Assembly (NCBI GenBank): GCA_016191345.1
Contig: JACPOU010000047.1
Location: 51,791 to 115,790, forward strand
From: Chloroflexota bacterium
Lineage (GTDB): Bacteria > Chloroflexota > Limnocylindria > Limnocylindrales > CSP1-4
Reading direction: 5' to 3'
Length of the DNA stretch: 64,000 bases
Position 1 is the first letter of the stretch, and each line of letters opens with the position of its first letter. Below the pieces are notes generated by a model that saw nothing but the letters and a program-made list of their open reading frames with translations, was not told the origin of the DNA and made no database searches. Made by a program: the position numbers and the translations under genes. Below, one piece after another: positions 8,464 through 16,511 of the stretch.

Positions 8464-9138
8464 TCAGCCGCCGCCACCTCGATCGAAGCGGTGCTTGGCG
8501 ACGAACGCGGCGGCCTGGGCCCGTCGCTCCAGGTTGAGCTTCGAGAGGATCGAGCTCACGTAGTTCTTGACCGTCTTGTCGGACAGGAAGACCTCCGACG
8601 CGATCTCCTTGTTCGTCTTGCCCTCGGCGACGAGCAGCAGGATCTTCTGCTCCTGCGACGTGAGCTGGGCGAGCTCGTCCGTGTACGTGCCGGTGGCGAT
8701 TCGGCGGACCCGCTCGAGGACCTTCTCGGTCACGGCCGGATCGAGGAGCGATTCGCCCCGGCCGACCGCCTCGAGCGCCGACACGAGATCCCGGGCCCGA
8801 ATCTGCTTCAGCAGGTAGCCCGCCGCGCCGGCGACGATCGCGGACAGCACAGCCTCCTCGTCCGGGAACGAGGTCAGCATGACGACGCGCGTCGCGGGAA
8901 GCTCGGCGCGGATCTCGCGGCAGGCCTCGATGCCGGAGCCGTCCGGGAGCCGGACGTCCATGACGACGATGTCCGGCTCGAGCCGGAGTGCCTGCTCGAC
9001 GGCCTCGGCGACGGAGCCCGCCTCCGCGACGACCTGGAACCCTTCCCGCCGGTCGAGCAGGGCGACGAGCCCCTGCCGGACCACCTCGTGATCGTCGACG
9101 ACCAGGAGGCGCATCGGTCGTGGCTGGGTGTCGGTCAC
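8464..9138 (-). CDS. NarL/LuxR-type response regulator
   Basis: A 224-residue DNA-binding response regulator. The receiver domain (about 5-125) shows LLVVDDHE, phospho-acceptor D61 in VVMDVRLPDG, MLTSFPDE and the LLK lysine. A GerE/LuxR helix-turn-helix fills 150-215 (LTSQEQKILLLVAEGKTNKE, then IASEVFLSDKTVKNY). The GTG at 9138 overlaps the kinase stop in a GTGA junction, which decides the start over ATG 9114. Together with the kinase it forms a classic two-gene system resembling DevR/DosR-DevS partners; the divergent gene is a universal stress protein, a frequent target of such systems. That link to dormancy or hypoxia is inferred from context only. Confidence 0.94.
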   Translation of the reverse strand: MTDTQPRPMRLLVVDDHEVVRQGLVALLDRREGFQVVAEAGSVAEAVEQALRLEPDIVVMDVRLPDGSGIEACREIRAELPATRVVMLTSFPDEEAVLSAIVAGAAGYLLKQIRARDLVSALEAVGRGESLLDPAVTEKVLERVRRIATGTYTDELAQLTSQEQKILLLVAEGKTNKEIASEVFLSDKTVKNYVSSILSKLNLERRAQAAAFVAKHRFDRGGGG

Positions 9139-10343
9139 GGGGCAACGGTCTCCGGTCGGAGCAGCGGTATCCGGACGATGATACGGGTCCCGGCCCCCGA
9201 CCGGCTGTCGATCTCGAGGCTGCCGCCGATCGAGACGGCGCGATCCCGCAGGTTCGCCAGGCCGAAGTGCCCGGCGCCCCGCGTCGCGTCCGGGTCGAAG
9301 CCGGTCCCGTCGTCCTCGATCGAGAGAATCGCCGTCTCCTCGTGCACCCGGATGGAGAGGCGCGTCTGCGTCCCGTGGCTGTGGCGGAGGGCATTGCTGA
9401 GCGCCTCGCGGGCGATCTGGAGCACCTGGGTCGCCGCCTCGGCCGAGACGACTTCGTCGAGCTCGGCCGCGTCGCCGATGTCGAGGTCGAGGGCCATGCC
9501 CGTTCGCGAGGTGAGGAGCAACTCGTCGGTCAGCCCCGCGAGGCGGGCCCCGAGCGAGATGTCGGCGTCCTCCGCTCCGAGGCCCATGATGAAGGTCCGG
9601 ACCTCGCCGATCGTGGAGTTCAGTCGGTCGATCGCCCGGTCCACGCGCGCGGCCGCCTCGGCCGGTGTCTCCGTCATGCGCTCGGCCACGTCCTCGAGGG
9701 ACAGGGCCACCGCATAGAGGCTCTGAATGATCCCGTCGTGGAGGTCGCGCCCGATCCGGAGGCGCTCGTCCACGAGCGCCAGTCGCTGGACGCGGGCGTG
9801 GAGGCGCGCGTTCTGGATCGCGATCCCGGCATGCAGGGCAAACATCTCGACGAGCCGCTGGTCCGATTCGCTGAACTCCGCGGAGCCCTGCTTGTCCGTG
9901 AGGTAGAAGTTGCCGATCGCGGGTCCGCCCGTCCGGATCGGCAGGCCGAGGAACGAGCCCATCGGCGGGTGATTGACGGGGAAGCCGTACGAGTCCGGGT
10001 GTCGTGCGATGTCCGGGATGCGGTAGGCCCGCGCCTCGCGGATGATCAGGCCGAGGAGGCCGTGGCCACGCGGCGGCGGCCCGATCGCGGCCCGGTCCTC
10101 CGCGCTGATGCCGCTCGTGATGAAGCGCTCGATGCGGCCGGCGGCGTCGACGATGCCGAGCGCTGCGTACCGGGCGTGGACGAGCTCCCGGACGCTGTCG
10201 ACGATGAGCTGGAGCACGCGATCCAGGTCGAGCTCGCCGGCGATGGCACGCGTCGCGGCGTCGAGCGCGTCGATCGCGGCGACGACGGAGAAGTCGCCAG
10301 CCATCGTGTCGGCGAGGGGGCGCGAGGTGGGACGATCGGGCAC
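9135..10343 (-). CDS. GAF-domain sensor histidine kinase (NarX/DevS subfamily)
   Basis: A 402-residue soluble kinase without membrane helices. One GAF sensor domain covers about 30-180 (DRVLQLIVDSVRELVHARYA, later GSFLGLPIR). The HisKA_3 dimerisation helix carries H202 in GRDLHDGIIQSLY, and a HATPase domain follows (about 295-395: AREALSNALRHS, DDGTGFDP, GLANLRDRA). The GTG at 10343 lies 7 nt after TACGCT (10351-10356), a leaderless arrangement. It is transcribed ahead of its partner regulator with a 4-bp overlap. DevS/DosS proteins have two GAFs and bind haem; here there is one, and a haem ligand cannot be identified, so the signal is unknown. Confidence 0.93.
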   Translation of the reverse strand: MPDRPTSRPLADTMAGDFSVVAAIDALDAATRAIAGELDLDRVLQLIVDSVRELVHARYAALGIVDAAGRIERFITSGISAEDRAAIGPPPRGHGLLGLIIREARAYRIPDIARHPDSYGFPVNHPPMGSFLGLPIRTGGPAIGNFYLTDKQGSAEFSESDQRLVEMFALHAGIAIQNARLHARVQRLALVDERLRIGRDLHDGIIQSLYAVALSLEDVAERMTETPAEAAARVDRAIDRLNSTIGEVRTFIMGLGAEDADISLGARLAGLTDELLLTSRTGMALDLDIGDAAELDEVVSAEAATQVLQIAREALSNALRHSHGTQTRLSIRVHEETAILSIEDDGTGFDPDATRGAGHFGLANLRDRAVSIGGSLEIDSRSGAGTRIIVRIPLLRPETVAP

Positions 10344-10525
10344 GTTGCGGAGCGTACAGGACGGGCCGGGCGGCGACCGCCGAGGGAATGTCGGCCCGCC
10401 GATATGGGCCGCTCGTCACTTACGGGGTGCCGGTGGGGTCCCGACCATGCGGGCATGGCTCCCCACGCCGGCTCCCGGCCATGACCGCGTTCCCGAGGTC
10501 CGCCAACGCGCTCGGCGGACGGCCG

Positions 10526-10987
10526 ATGCCCGTCGGCGGCGTGAAGCGGATCCTCCTCGCGACCGACCTGTCCCCGGCCTCGGAGGGAGCTGCGCTGCAG
10601 GCCCTGGACCTTGCACACGACCTGGGCGCGGCGTTGCTCATCGTGAGCGTCATCGATCCGGGCTCCCTGCGCCTGCCCGGCGGGCGCTTCGGCCAACGGG
10701 TGGACCAGGTGCGAACCGGCCGCGAGGCGGCCGCGCAGGAGCTCGTGTCGCGCGGCCGGGCGAACGGCGTCCAGGTCAGCTTCCTGATCTGGGAGGGCGA
10801 CCCCGGAGAATCCATCGTCGACGCCGCGGGCAGCGAGCAGGTGGATCTCGTCGTCGTCGGCAGCCATGGCCGCGGCGGGGTGGGGCGCTTCTTCATCGGC
10901 AGCGTCTCGGATCACGTGGTCCGCCACGCGCCCTGTCCGGTGCTCGTCGTCCGGGCGCGCGCCTCGGCGGCCCGGGCGGAGCCCTGA
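10526..10987 (+). CDS. Universal stress protein UspA family
   Basis: A 153-residue single-domain USP of the ATP-binding class: VKRILLATDLSPAS at the N-terminus and the nucleotide signature GSHGRGGVGRFFIGSVSDHV (G-2x-G-9x-G-S). I start at ATG 10526 because only five residues then precede the first beta strand, as is usual; an in-frame ATG at 10481 would add 15 residues without homology. No good SD precedes either. It is divergent from the histidine kinase operon, and the intergenic region contains CGGCCC-N8-GGGCCG (10392-10411), a possible operator. The stop codon lies inside the first unit of a 23-bp tandem repeat. Confidence 0.9.
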   Translation: MPVGGVKRILLATDLSPASEGAALQALDLAHDLGAALLIVSVIDPGSLRLPGGRFGQRVDQVRTGREAAAQELVSRGRANGVQVSFLIWEGDPGESIVDAAGSEQVDLVVVGSHGRGGVGRFFIGSVSDHVVRHAPCPVLVVRARASAARAEP

Positions 10988-11040
10988 GCCGGCACCCGCC
11001 GGCGCCCTGAGCCGGCACCCGCCGGCGCCCTGAGCCGACG
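10981..11040. repeat. 23-bp tandem repeat spanning the USP stop codon
   Basis: Units at 10981-11003 and 11004-11026 are identical, and 11027-11040 is a partial third copy. The unit begins GCCCTGAGCCGGCACCCGCC, so the USP stop (TGA 10985-10987) lies in unit 1 and is duplicated downstream. Each unit contains GCCGGC-ACCC-GCCGGC, able to form a small hairpin; there is no T-tract. It lies between convergent genes. Confidence 0.9.
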
Positions 11041-11062
11041 TGACCGAGCCTGACCCCGCCTC

Positions 11063-11845
11063 CTACCTGGTGTAGGCGCCCTCGGGGTCCAGCTCCTGGC
11101 GAATGAGCCGGAGCTCCTCGTCGGTCGGCGCCGGCGTCGTCGCGAGGACATCCGAGATCCGCGGTTCCCAGCCGATCGTCGCCCGGATGTCGTCCAGGGT
11201 CGCGCCGGGGTGCAGCGAGTCGAGACGCATCTGGCCCTCCTCGTCGAAGTGCCAGATCCCGAGGTCGGTGACGACGACCGACGGACCACGTCCGAGCCAG
11301 CCGCCCTCGCGCCGGATCCGCTCCGCCTGCTCGGCGCCGCCGAGGTTGCCGGGCGAGGTCCGGAAGTCGATCTTGTCCACGAAGGAGCGGGCGCCTTGGC
11401 GCATGATCACGAAGATCCGGCGGGCGTTGACCGCGATCTCGGCCGCTCCGCCGCTGCCCGGCAGGCGCGTCTTCGGATGGTCGTAGGGGCCGATGACGGT
11501 CGTGTTGATGTTCCCCCACCGATCGATCTGGGCGGCGCCGAGGAACCCCACGTCGATCAGCCCGCCCTGGAGGTAGAAGCTGAAGAGCTCGAACATCGAG
11601 ACGACCGCGGTCGCGCCGGTCACGATCGTCGGATCGCCGATGGACAGGGGCAGGCGCGCCGGACGGGCGCCGAAGACGCCCGCCTCGTAGACGAGCTCGA
11701 GCTCGGGTGCCACCGTCCGCTTCGCGAGGTTGACCGCGATGTTCGGCAGGCCCACGCCCACGAAACACACACGCTGACCCGCGAGCTCCCGGGCGGCGGC
11801 CACGATCATCATCTCGGACTTCGTGAACGCAGGTGCCTCGGTCAT
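11063..11845 (-). CDS. CoA-transferase subunit B (IpdB/GctB-like)
   Basis: A 260-residue beta subunit of a heteromeric family I CoA-transferase or related hydrolase. Recognisable parts are VCFVGVGLPNIAVNLAKR, then LVYEAGVFGARP (the region that carries the catalytic glutamate in true transferases), GGLIDVGFLGAAQIDRWGN and the INTTVIG turn. The start ATG at 11845 overlaps the TGA of the VOC gene in an ATGA junction, so it is translationally coupled. Subunit A lies two genes upstream. IpdAB, which acts in steroid ring degradation, is the closest named pair I can suggest; glutaconate CoA-transferase is the alternative. No other steroid genes are in the window. Confidence 0.88.
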   Translation of the reverse strand: MTEAPAFTKSEMMIVAAARELAGQRVCFVGVGLPNIAVNLAKRTVAPELELVYEAGVFGARPARLPLSIGDPTIVTGATAVVSMFELFSFYLQGGLIDVGFLGAAQIDRWGNINTTVIGPYDHPKTRLPGSGGAAEIAVNARRIFVIMRQGARSFVDKIDFRTSPGNLGGAEQAERIRREGGWLGRGPSVVVTDLGIWHFDEEGQMRLDSLHPGATLDDIRATIGWEPRISDVLATTPAPTDEELRLIRQELDPEGAYTR

Positions 11846-12210
11846 CGCCGCGCCTCGAACAGCTCAATCGGGTTGCCGTCAGGGTCCTGGACGAGGATCT
11901 GCTTCCCGCCGGGTCCAGAGACGATTGCGTTCCGGAACGACACGGCTCCGGCTCGCAGGCGCTCGACCGTCGCCGCCAGATCGTCGACTTCGATGACGAA
12001 CCGGTTCCAGCCGCCGGGCTCGGGAGCGCTTCCGTCGGGCATCGGGCGCGCCGCCGAGGACGCCGGTCCGGCCAACCACAGGGTCAGGTCGCCGGACCGG
12101 ACCCGGGCGAACGCCGGCAGCATCTCCTGCTCGACCTCGAACCCGAGGTGGTCGCGATAGAACGCCACGCTCCGCGCGACATCGCGTACCAGGTAGCGAA
12201 CGGTCGCCAT
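11842..12210 (-). CDS. VOC/glyoxalase-fold protein between CoA-transferase subunits
   Basis: A 122-residue vicinal-oxygen-chelate protein: two beta-alpha-beta-beta-beta modules, with VRYLVRDVARSVAFYRDHLG at the start and VQDPDGNPIELFEARR at the end. The C-terminal glutamate of the metal site (PIELFE) is present; the first-module ligand is not an obvious H or Q, so metal binding is uncertain. The start codon shares a base with the subunit-A stop (TGATG) and its own TGA overlaps the subunit-B ATG (ATGA), so the three proteins are made as a coupled set. VOC enzymes acting on acyl-CoAs exist (methylmalonyl-CoA epimerase), suggesting, but not proving, a role on the same substrate. Confidence 0.87.
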   Translation of the reverse strand: MATVRYLVRDVARSVAFYRDHLGFEVEQEMLPAFARVRSGDLTLWLAGPASSAARPMPDGSAPEPGGWNRFVIEVDDLAATVERLRAGAVSFRNAIVSGPGGKQILVQDPDGNPIELFEARR

Positions 12211-13130
12211 CAGCGGTACTCGCCGTAATCGACGGAACCGGAGGGCGCCGAACCGGGCTTGAGCGCCGCGATGCGCTCCGGCCCGAGCTTGTCGACGTAG
12301 GCCGCACGGCCGTCGAGGTCGTAGACCCAGTCCCGGAGCCACGCCTGGAGCGCGTCCTCGTCCTTCGTGATGGCGTCCCAGTCGAGGTAGAAGCGGTTGT
12401 CGCGGTCGTACGCGCCCTGGACGTAGCTCGGGTGGGCGCCGAACGGCTCGACGACGACGGCATCGACGATGAGGCCGGGGATGATCGTCCGGTTCGGGTC
12501 GGCCCGGATCACCGCCTCGTCCACGAGGTCCTCGACGACGACGATGACGCGCTCGGCGGCGAACGCGGCTTCCTTCTGGCAGCCGAGGAGACCCCAGACC
12601 TGGGTGTTGCCGGCCGCGTCGGCGCGCTGGGCGTGGACGATCGAGACGTCCGGCTTGAGCGGTGGGACGGCGAAGACCCTGCCGTCTCCGTACGGCGATT
12701 CGATCTCTCGGATCAGCGGATTGGCGACCGGGAGGTCGGTCTCGAAGTAGCTCCGGATCGGGTAGAAGGGCAGGTTCGCGGCGCCCGCCGTGTACCGCCC
12801 GACCATCCCGAAGTGGCTGTACTCCTCCACCTCGAGGGGTGCCGGATCCGCCGTCTCGATCCGCCGCCGGATCGCGCCCAGCCCGCCCACCCCGGGGTTG
12901 CCGAGCCAGCTGAAGATCAGCTTCCGGGCGACGCCGCCGGCGATCATCTGGTCGTAGATGAGATCGGGGGTCAGGCGGGCGAGCGTGAGGTCGCGCTTGC
13001 GCTGGCGGATGATCTCGTGGCCGGCGGCGAACGAGATGAGGTGGGTGAACCCCTCGATCGCGACCGTGTCGCCGTCACGCACGAGATCGGCGACGGCGTC
13101 GCGCATCGAGGCGACCTTCGAGGTGGGCAT
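12210..13130 (-). CDS. CoA-transferase subunit A (IpdA/GctA-like)
   Basis: A 306-residue alpha subunit of a family I CoA-transferase: DGDTVAIEGFTHLISFAAGH near the N-terminus, GGLGAIRRRIE, and HAQRADAAGNTQVWG in the middle. It is the first gene of a three-gene coupled operon (A, VOC, B). The ATG at 13130 is preferred on family length; an ATG at 13106 is possible. I see no convincing SD and no perfect TAnnnT at 6-7 nt. The 125-bp region to the divergent membrane-protein gene must hold both promoters. Substrate unknown. Confidence 0.9.
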   Translation of the reverse strand: MPTSKVASMRDAVADLVRDGDTVAIEGFTHLISFAAGHEIIRQRKRDLTLARLTPDLIYDQMIAGGVARKLIFSWLGNPGVGGLGAIRRRIETADPAPLEVEEYSHFGMVGRYTAGAANLPFYPIRSYFETDLPVANPLIREIESPYGDGRVFAVPPLKPDVSIVHAQRADAAGNTQVWGLLGCQKEAAFAAERVIVVVEDLVDEAVIRADPNRTIIPGLIVDAVVVEPFGAHPSYVQGAYDRDNRFYLDWDAITKDEDALQAWLRDWVYDLDGRAAYVDKLGPERIAALKPGSAPSGSVDYGEYR

Positions 13131-13256
13131 CGGGCGAAGTATCCGTCACGCGTGGCGCGCCGCGCTTGAGGGGGTGATTCGCGGCCCGCAAGGGTCTAGG
13201 ATGCCGGCGAGGGAAGGCCCGGGCTCGACTGCGGGCCGAGTGGAGGGAGACGCACG

Positions 13257-14444
13257 ATGATGGCTTCGATGACGGGCGCGTCCGGCTGGGCCGCCCAGGT
13301 TCGCCGCTTGTTCTTCGTGGCGATGGCCGTGTTCCTCGTCACGATCGTGATCGGCATTCTCAACGGCCTCGACGTCGTCGAGTTCAACCGTGACCAGCTG
13401 CTCACCCACGTCCACTCGGGGACGCTCGGCTGGATCACCCTGTCGCTCATCGCGGCGAGCGCCTGGTTCCTGCGCGGCATCGACGGCCGGCTCGCCGCGG
13501 GCATGGCGATCCTCGTGCCGGTGTACGTGGCCGCGTTCTACCTCGCGATCCCGGCGCTGCGGGCGGTGGCCGGGGCGGCCCTCCTCATCATGGTCCTCTG
13601 GCTCGTCGTCTGGGCCTGGGGCGTGTACCGCGAGCATCGGACCCTGCCGACGCTCGCCATCGCCCTCGGTTTCACGACGTTCACGTACGGCGCCGTCATC
13701 GGCGTCCTGCGGCAGGTGCAGCTCGCGGGCGGGCCGACGTTCTTCCCGCCGACCGCGGATGTCGTGGGCGCCCACGCCTCGGCGATGGTCTTTTCGTACC
13801 TGATCCTCGTGGCGATGGGCCTGCTCGAGTGGCGGATCCTCGGGACGAAGGGCCTGCCGAAGCTGGCCGTGATCCAGGTCGGCGCGCTCTTCGCCGGCGG
13901 GATGATCCTGTCGTTCACCCTCCTGTTCCTGAGCGGCGATGCGCTCCAGGCCGCGGGCGGCGTCGACCTGCTGGTCAACGTCGTCGCCGTCGCGCTCTTT
14001 GCGATCCGGGTCCTGCCCAGCGCCTTCCGGGGCGGGGTCGGGCGGCATTTCGCGATGTCGGCGGCATTCGTGATCGTGGCGGTCGCGCTGGTCCTCTACG
14101 TCGTCTCGAAGTTCATCAGCGACCCGTCGCTGGCGACCGACCCCACGCCGATCACCGGGATCCTGATCGCGAGCGACCACTCGGCGTTCATCGGGGTCAT
14201 CACGAACCTCGTCCTCGGGGTGCTCCTGGCCGCGACGGCGGACCGGGCATCCCGCTGGCCGTGGGCCGACCAGGTTGCGCTCTGGGGCACGAACCTCGGG
14301 TTGATCGTGTTCGTCGCCGGGCTCATCACGGCCACGACGATCCTCAAGCAGATCGGCGCACCGGTGATGGGGGTCAGCCTGCTCGTCGCCCTTGCCGCGC
14401 TCGCGATGCGGCTCCGAGACTCCGAGGTCGTGCCGGCCGCCTGA
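13257..14444 (+). CDS. Polytopic membrane protein, haem-copper oxidase subunit I-like
   Basis: A 395-residue protein with about twelve hydrophobic helices. Short histidine motifs occur at helix edges (LLTHVHSGTLGWI near residue 50, VVGAHASAMVF near 170, IASDHSAFIG near 305), a pattern recalling cbb3/NorB-type haem-copper oxidase subunit I or NnrS-like proteins, but the full set of six haem/copper ligands is not visible and no other oxidase subunit is adjacent. The start is set by GGAGGGAG 8-15 nt upstream; TAGGAT at 13197-13202 is a likely -10, giving a ~48-nt leader. A field of 50-bp repeats begins ~20 nt after the stop. I would treat the oxidase link as a hypothesis. Confidence 0.75.
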   Translation: MMASMTGASGWAAQVRRLFFVAMAVFLVTIVIGILNGLDVVEFNRDQLLTHVHSGTLGWITLSLIAASAWFLRGIDGRLAAGMAILVPVYVAAFYLAIPALRAVAGAALLIMVLWLVVWAWGVYREHRTLPTLAIALGFTTFTYGAVIGVLRQVQLAGGPTFFPPTADVVGAHASAMVFSYLILVAMGLLEWRILGTKGLPKLAVIQVGALFAGGMILSFTLLFLSGDALQAAGGVDLLVNVVAVALFAIRVLPSAFRGGVGRHFAMSAAFVIVAVALVLYVVSKFISDPSLATDPTPITGILIASDHSAFIGVITNLVLGVLLAATADRASRWPWADQVALWGTNLGLIVFVAGLITATTILKQIGAPVMGVSLLVALAALAMRLRDSEVVPAA

Positions 14445-14465
14445 GGGTCACCCGCGCAGGTCGGT

Positions 14466-14721
14466 CAGATCGACACGTGGCGAGGGTTCGTCAATGGGTG
14501 AAGGCGCGCGCCGGCCAGATCGACACGTGGCGAGGGTTCGTCCCTGCTTGACGCCACGCGCCGGTCAGATTGACACGTGGCGAGGGTTCGTCCCTGCTTG
14601 ACGCCGCGCGCCGGCCAGATCGACACGTGGCGAGGGTTCGTCACTGCTTGACGCCGCACACCCGTCAAGTGACGCAAGCGTGGCGCGTCCCTGCCAGATC
14701 GACACGTCACGAGGCTTCGTC
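14466..14721. repeat. 50-bp direct repeat array, four units plus a degenerate copy
   Basis: Units begin exactly every 50 bp at 14466, 14516, 14566 and 14616. A 27-bp core starting CAGATCGACACGTGGCGAGG is nearly invariant; the remaining 23 bp are also similar (TGCTTGACGCC, CGCGCCGG). A degenerate copy lies at 14695-14721 after a 29-bp insertion. The core contains the palindrome CACGTG. The 16-bp junction sequence CGGTCAGATCGACACG (14462-14477) recurs as an exact inverted copy at 14791-14806. It lies between a + strand membrane-protein gene and the - strand aminotransferase; role unknown. Confidence 0.93.
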
Positions 14722-14855
14722 ACCAGCGCGGCGGGTCCGAGCACGGTCCGAGCACGGTCCGCGGGGATATTCGTGACGGATCCAGGCCCTCGTGTCGATC
14801 TGACCGCGACGCTCTGCCGAAGCCTCGCTGGATGTCGATCTGTCCCAGAGCGGGC
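14722..14855. other. Noncoding sequence between two repeat fields
   Basis: No gene is supportable here. The stretch contains a 12-bp repeat GGTCCGAGCACG (14735-14760, 2.2 copies) and the inverted copy (14791-14806) of the 50-bp repeat junction. With the flanking arrays, about 610 bp between the stops at 14444 and 15075 lack coding sequence. Confidence 0.7.
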
Positions 14856-15087
14856 GGCGCGAGCCCGCCGACGGCACCGGGTGCGCGCCCTCGGCGCGGC
14901 GCGGTGATCCGGCGGACCGCTCGGTCGCCTCGCGGCGCGACCCCCGGCGCCGTGCGCGCCCTCGGCGCGGCGCGGTGATCAGGCGGACCGCTCAGTCGCC
15001 TCGCGGGGCGAGCCCGCCGACGGCGCCAAGTGCGCGCCTTCGGCGCGGCGCGGCGCGCTGATCAGACGGCCCGCTCAGTCGCCTCGC
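14856..15087. repeat. 71-83-bp tandem repeat running into the aminotransferase 3' end
   Basis: Three degenerate units at 14856-14933, 14934-15004 and 15005-15087. Each ends in CTCRGTCGCCTCGC and contains GTGCGCGCCYTCGGCGCGGC followed by a GATC-containing segment. The last unit includes the final codons and stop (TGA, 15075-15077) of the - strand aminotransferase, so the gene's terminal 13 nt occur three times in tandem (once with a single change). Confidence 0.85.
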
Positions 15088-16385
15088 GCCGCAACCTCGG
15101 CGACGGACTCGCCGAAGATCCGGAGCGCCGTCGCCATCTCGTCCTTCCTGACCGTGAGGGCCGGCGACATCCGCACCGTCGTCTTCCCGCACTCCAGCAC
15201 GAGCAGTCCGCGCTGGAAGGCGGCCCGCTGGACCGCCTCGGCGTGGGCGGCGGTGTCGAACTCGACGCCGATCATGAGCCCCCGGCCGCGCGCGTCGCGG
15301 ACAAGCCCGGGATGACGGGCCGCGAGTTCGCGGAGGCCGGCCATCGCCTGTTCGCCGCGAACTCGGGCGTTGTCGACGAGCCCGGATTCGATGAGGTCGA
15401 GCGTGGCCATCGCGGCGGCGCACGCCACCGGGTTGCCGCCGTACGTCGAGCCATGCGCCCCGGCACCCCAGGCCTCGAGGAGGTCAGCTCTGGCGACCAT
15501 CGCGCCGAGCGGCATGCCCGACGCGATCCCCTTCGCCGTGAGGAGGATGTCCGGCTTCACGTCCCAGAGATCCACCGCCCACATCTCACCCGTCCGCCCG
15601 ACGCCGGACTGGATCTCGTCGGCGATGAGCAGGATCCCGTGCCGGTCGCAGAGCTCGCGGAGGCCGGGCATGAAGCCGTCCTCGGGGACCAGGTAGCCGC
15701 CCTCGCCCTGGATCGGCTCGACGATGATCGCGGCGACCTCGCTGGCCGGGACCAGCTTGTCGAAGAGGACCTCATCGAACCACTTCAGGTCTTCGACCGT
15801 GCCGTACGGCGCGTGGTAGATGCCCGGCAGGAGCGGCCCGAAATGAGCGTGGTACTTGGCCTTGGAGGCCGTGAGGCTCACCGCTCCGTACGTCCGGCCG
15901 TGGAACGCGCCGAGGAATGCGACGACGTTCTGGCGCCCCGTCGCATGGCGGGCCAGCTTGATCGACGCCTCCACGACCTCCGCCCCGGAGTTGCCGAGGT
16001 ACGTCCGGGCACGGCCGCCCTTGATCGGGGCGACCCCCGCCAGGCGTTCGCAGACCTGGGCGTAGATCGGCAGGTAGAAGTCGCTCGCGGAGAAGTGGAT
16101 GAGCTCGGCGGCCTGCTCCTTGATCGCGGCCACGACCTGCGGGTGGCTGTGGCCCGTGGAGGTCACGGCGATGCCCGCCGCGAAGTCGAGGAAGAGGTTG
16201 CCGTCAATGTCCTCGACCGTCAGGCCCTCGCCGCGGACGGGCACGATCGGGTAGGCGCGCGGCAGGCTCGGTGAGGTCCAGGTCTCGTCGTACGCGACGT
16301 GGGCGCGGGCCTTGGGGCCGGGGATCTCGGAGACGATGTGCGGGACGGGGCGCGCATGCGCGAGCCGCGACGGAGCCTGGGCCAC
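15075..16385 (-). CDS. 4-aminobutyrate/acetylornithine-type aminotransferase
   Basis: A 436-residue class III transaminase, closest in appearance to GabT. Markers: DFAAGIAVTSTGHSHPQVV, YLGNSGAEVVEASIKLAR, FLGAFHGRTYGA, ADEIQSGVGRTGEMWA, the PLP lysine K285 in LLTAKGIASGMP, and GSTYGGNPVACAAA. The GTG start at 16385 has AGAGGTG 4-10 nt upstream. It lies 126 bp downstream of the P5C-type aldehyde dehydrogenase on the same strand; together they could take 4-aminobutyrate, ornithine or lysine through a semialdehyde to an acid, or link proline and glutamate. Two inverted repeats lie just upstream. Its 3' end is part of a tandem repeat. Confidence 0.92.
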   Translation of the reverse strand: MAQAPSRLAHARPVPHIVSEIPGPKARAHVAYDETWTSPSLPRAYPIVPVRGEGLTVEDIDGNLFLDFAAGIAVTSTGHSHPQVVAAIKEQAAELIHFSASDFYLPIYAQVCERLAGVAPIKGGRARTYLGNSGAEVVEASIKLARHATGRQNVVAFLGAFHGRTYGAVSLTASKAKYHAHFGPLLPGIYHAPYGTVEDLKWFDEVLFDKLVPASEVAAIIVEPIQGEGGYLVPEDGFMPGLRELCDRHGILLIADEIQSGVGRTGEMWAVDLWDVKPDILLTAKGIASGMPLGAMVARADLLEAWGAGAHGSTYGGNPVACAAAMATLDLIESGLVDNARVRGEQAMAGLRELAARHPGLVRDARGRGLMIGVEFDTAAHAEAVQRAAFQRGLLVLECGKTTVRMSPALTVRKDEMATALRIFGESVAEVAARGD

Positions 16386-16410
16386 GGGGCACCTCTGGGC
16401 ATGGGTGGAC

Positions 16411-16445
16411 GCATACGGTTTATGCAGACTGGATATTCCGAGTCT
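16411..16445 (-). promoter_or_regulatory. Adjacent inverted repeats upstream of the GabT-like gene
   Basis: GCATA-CGGTT-TATGC (16411-16425) is followed immediately by AGACT-N10-AGTCT (16426-16445). They lie 26-60 bp before the GTG of the aminotransferase, in a low-GC patch, where an Lrp/GntR-type operator or promoter would be expected. Sequence is certain; function is inferred. Confidence 0.4.
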
Positions 16446-16511
16446 AGCAGCCGGAGTCGTCTGCCTGCCTGACCTGTCCTTGCCCGACCACCCCCGGGCT
16501 CGACGCCCGTT

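Noticed and set aside
14465..14710. 81-aa - strand ORF in the 50-bp array
   Set aside because: Its sequence is the repeat read in changing frames (TNPRHVSI recurring); no start signal.
14466..14721. CRISPR array
   Set aside because: The intervals between the conserved cores are almost identical to one another, not unique spacers, and no cas gene is in the window.
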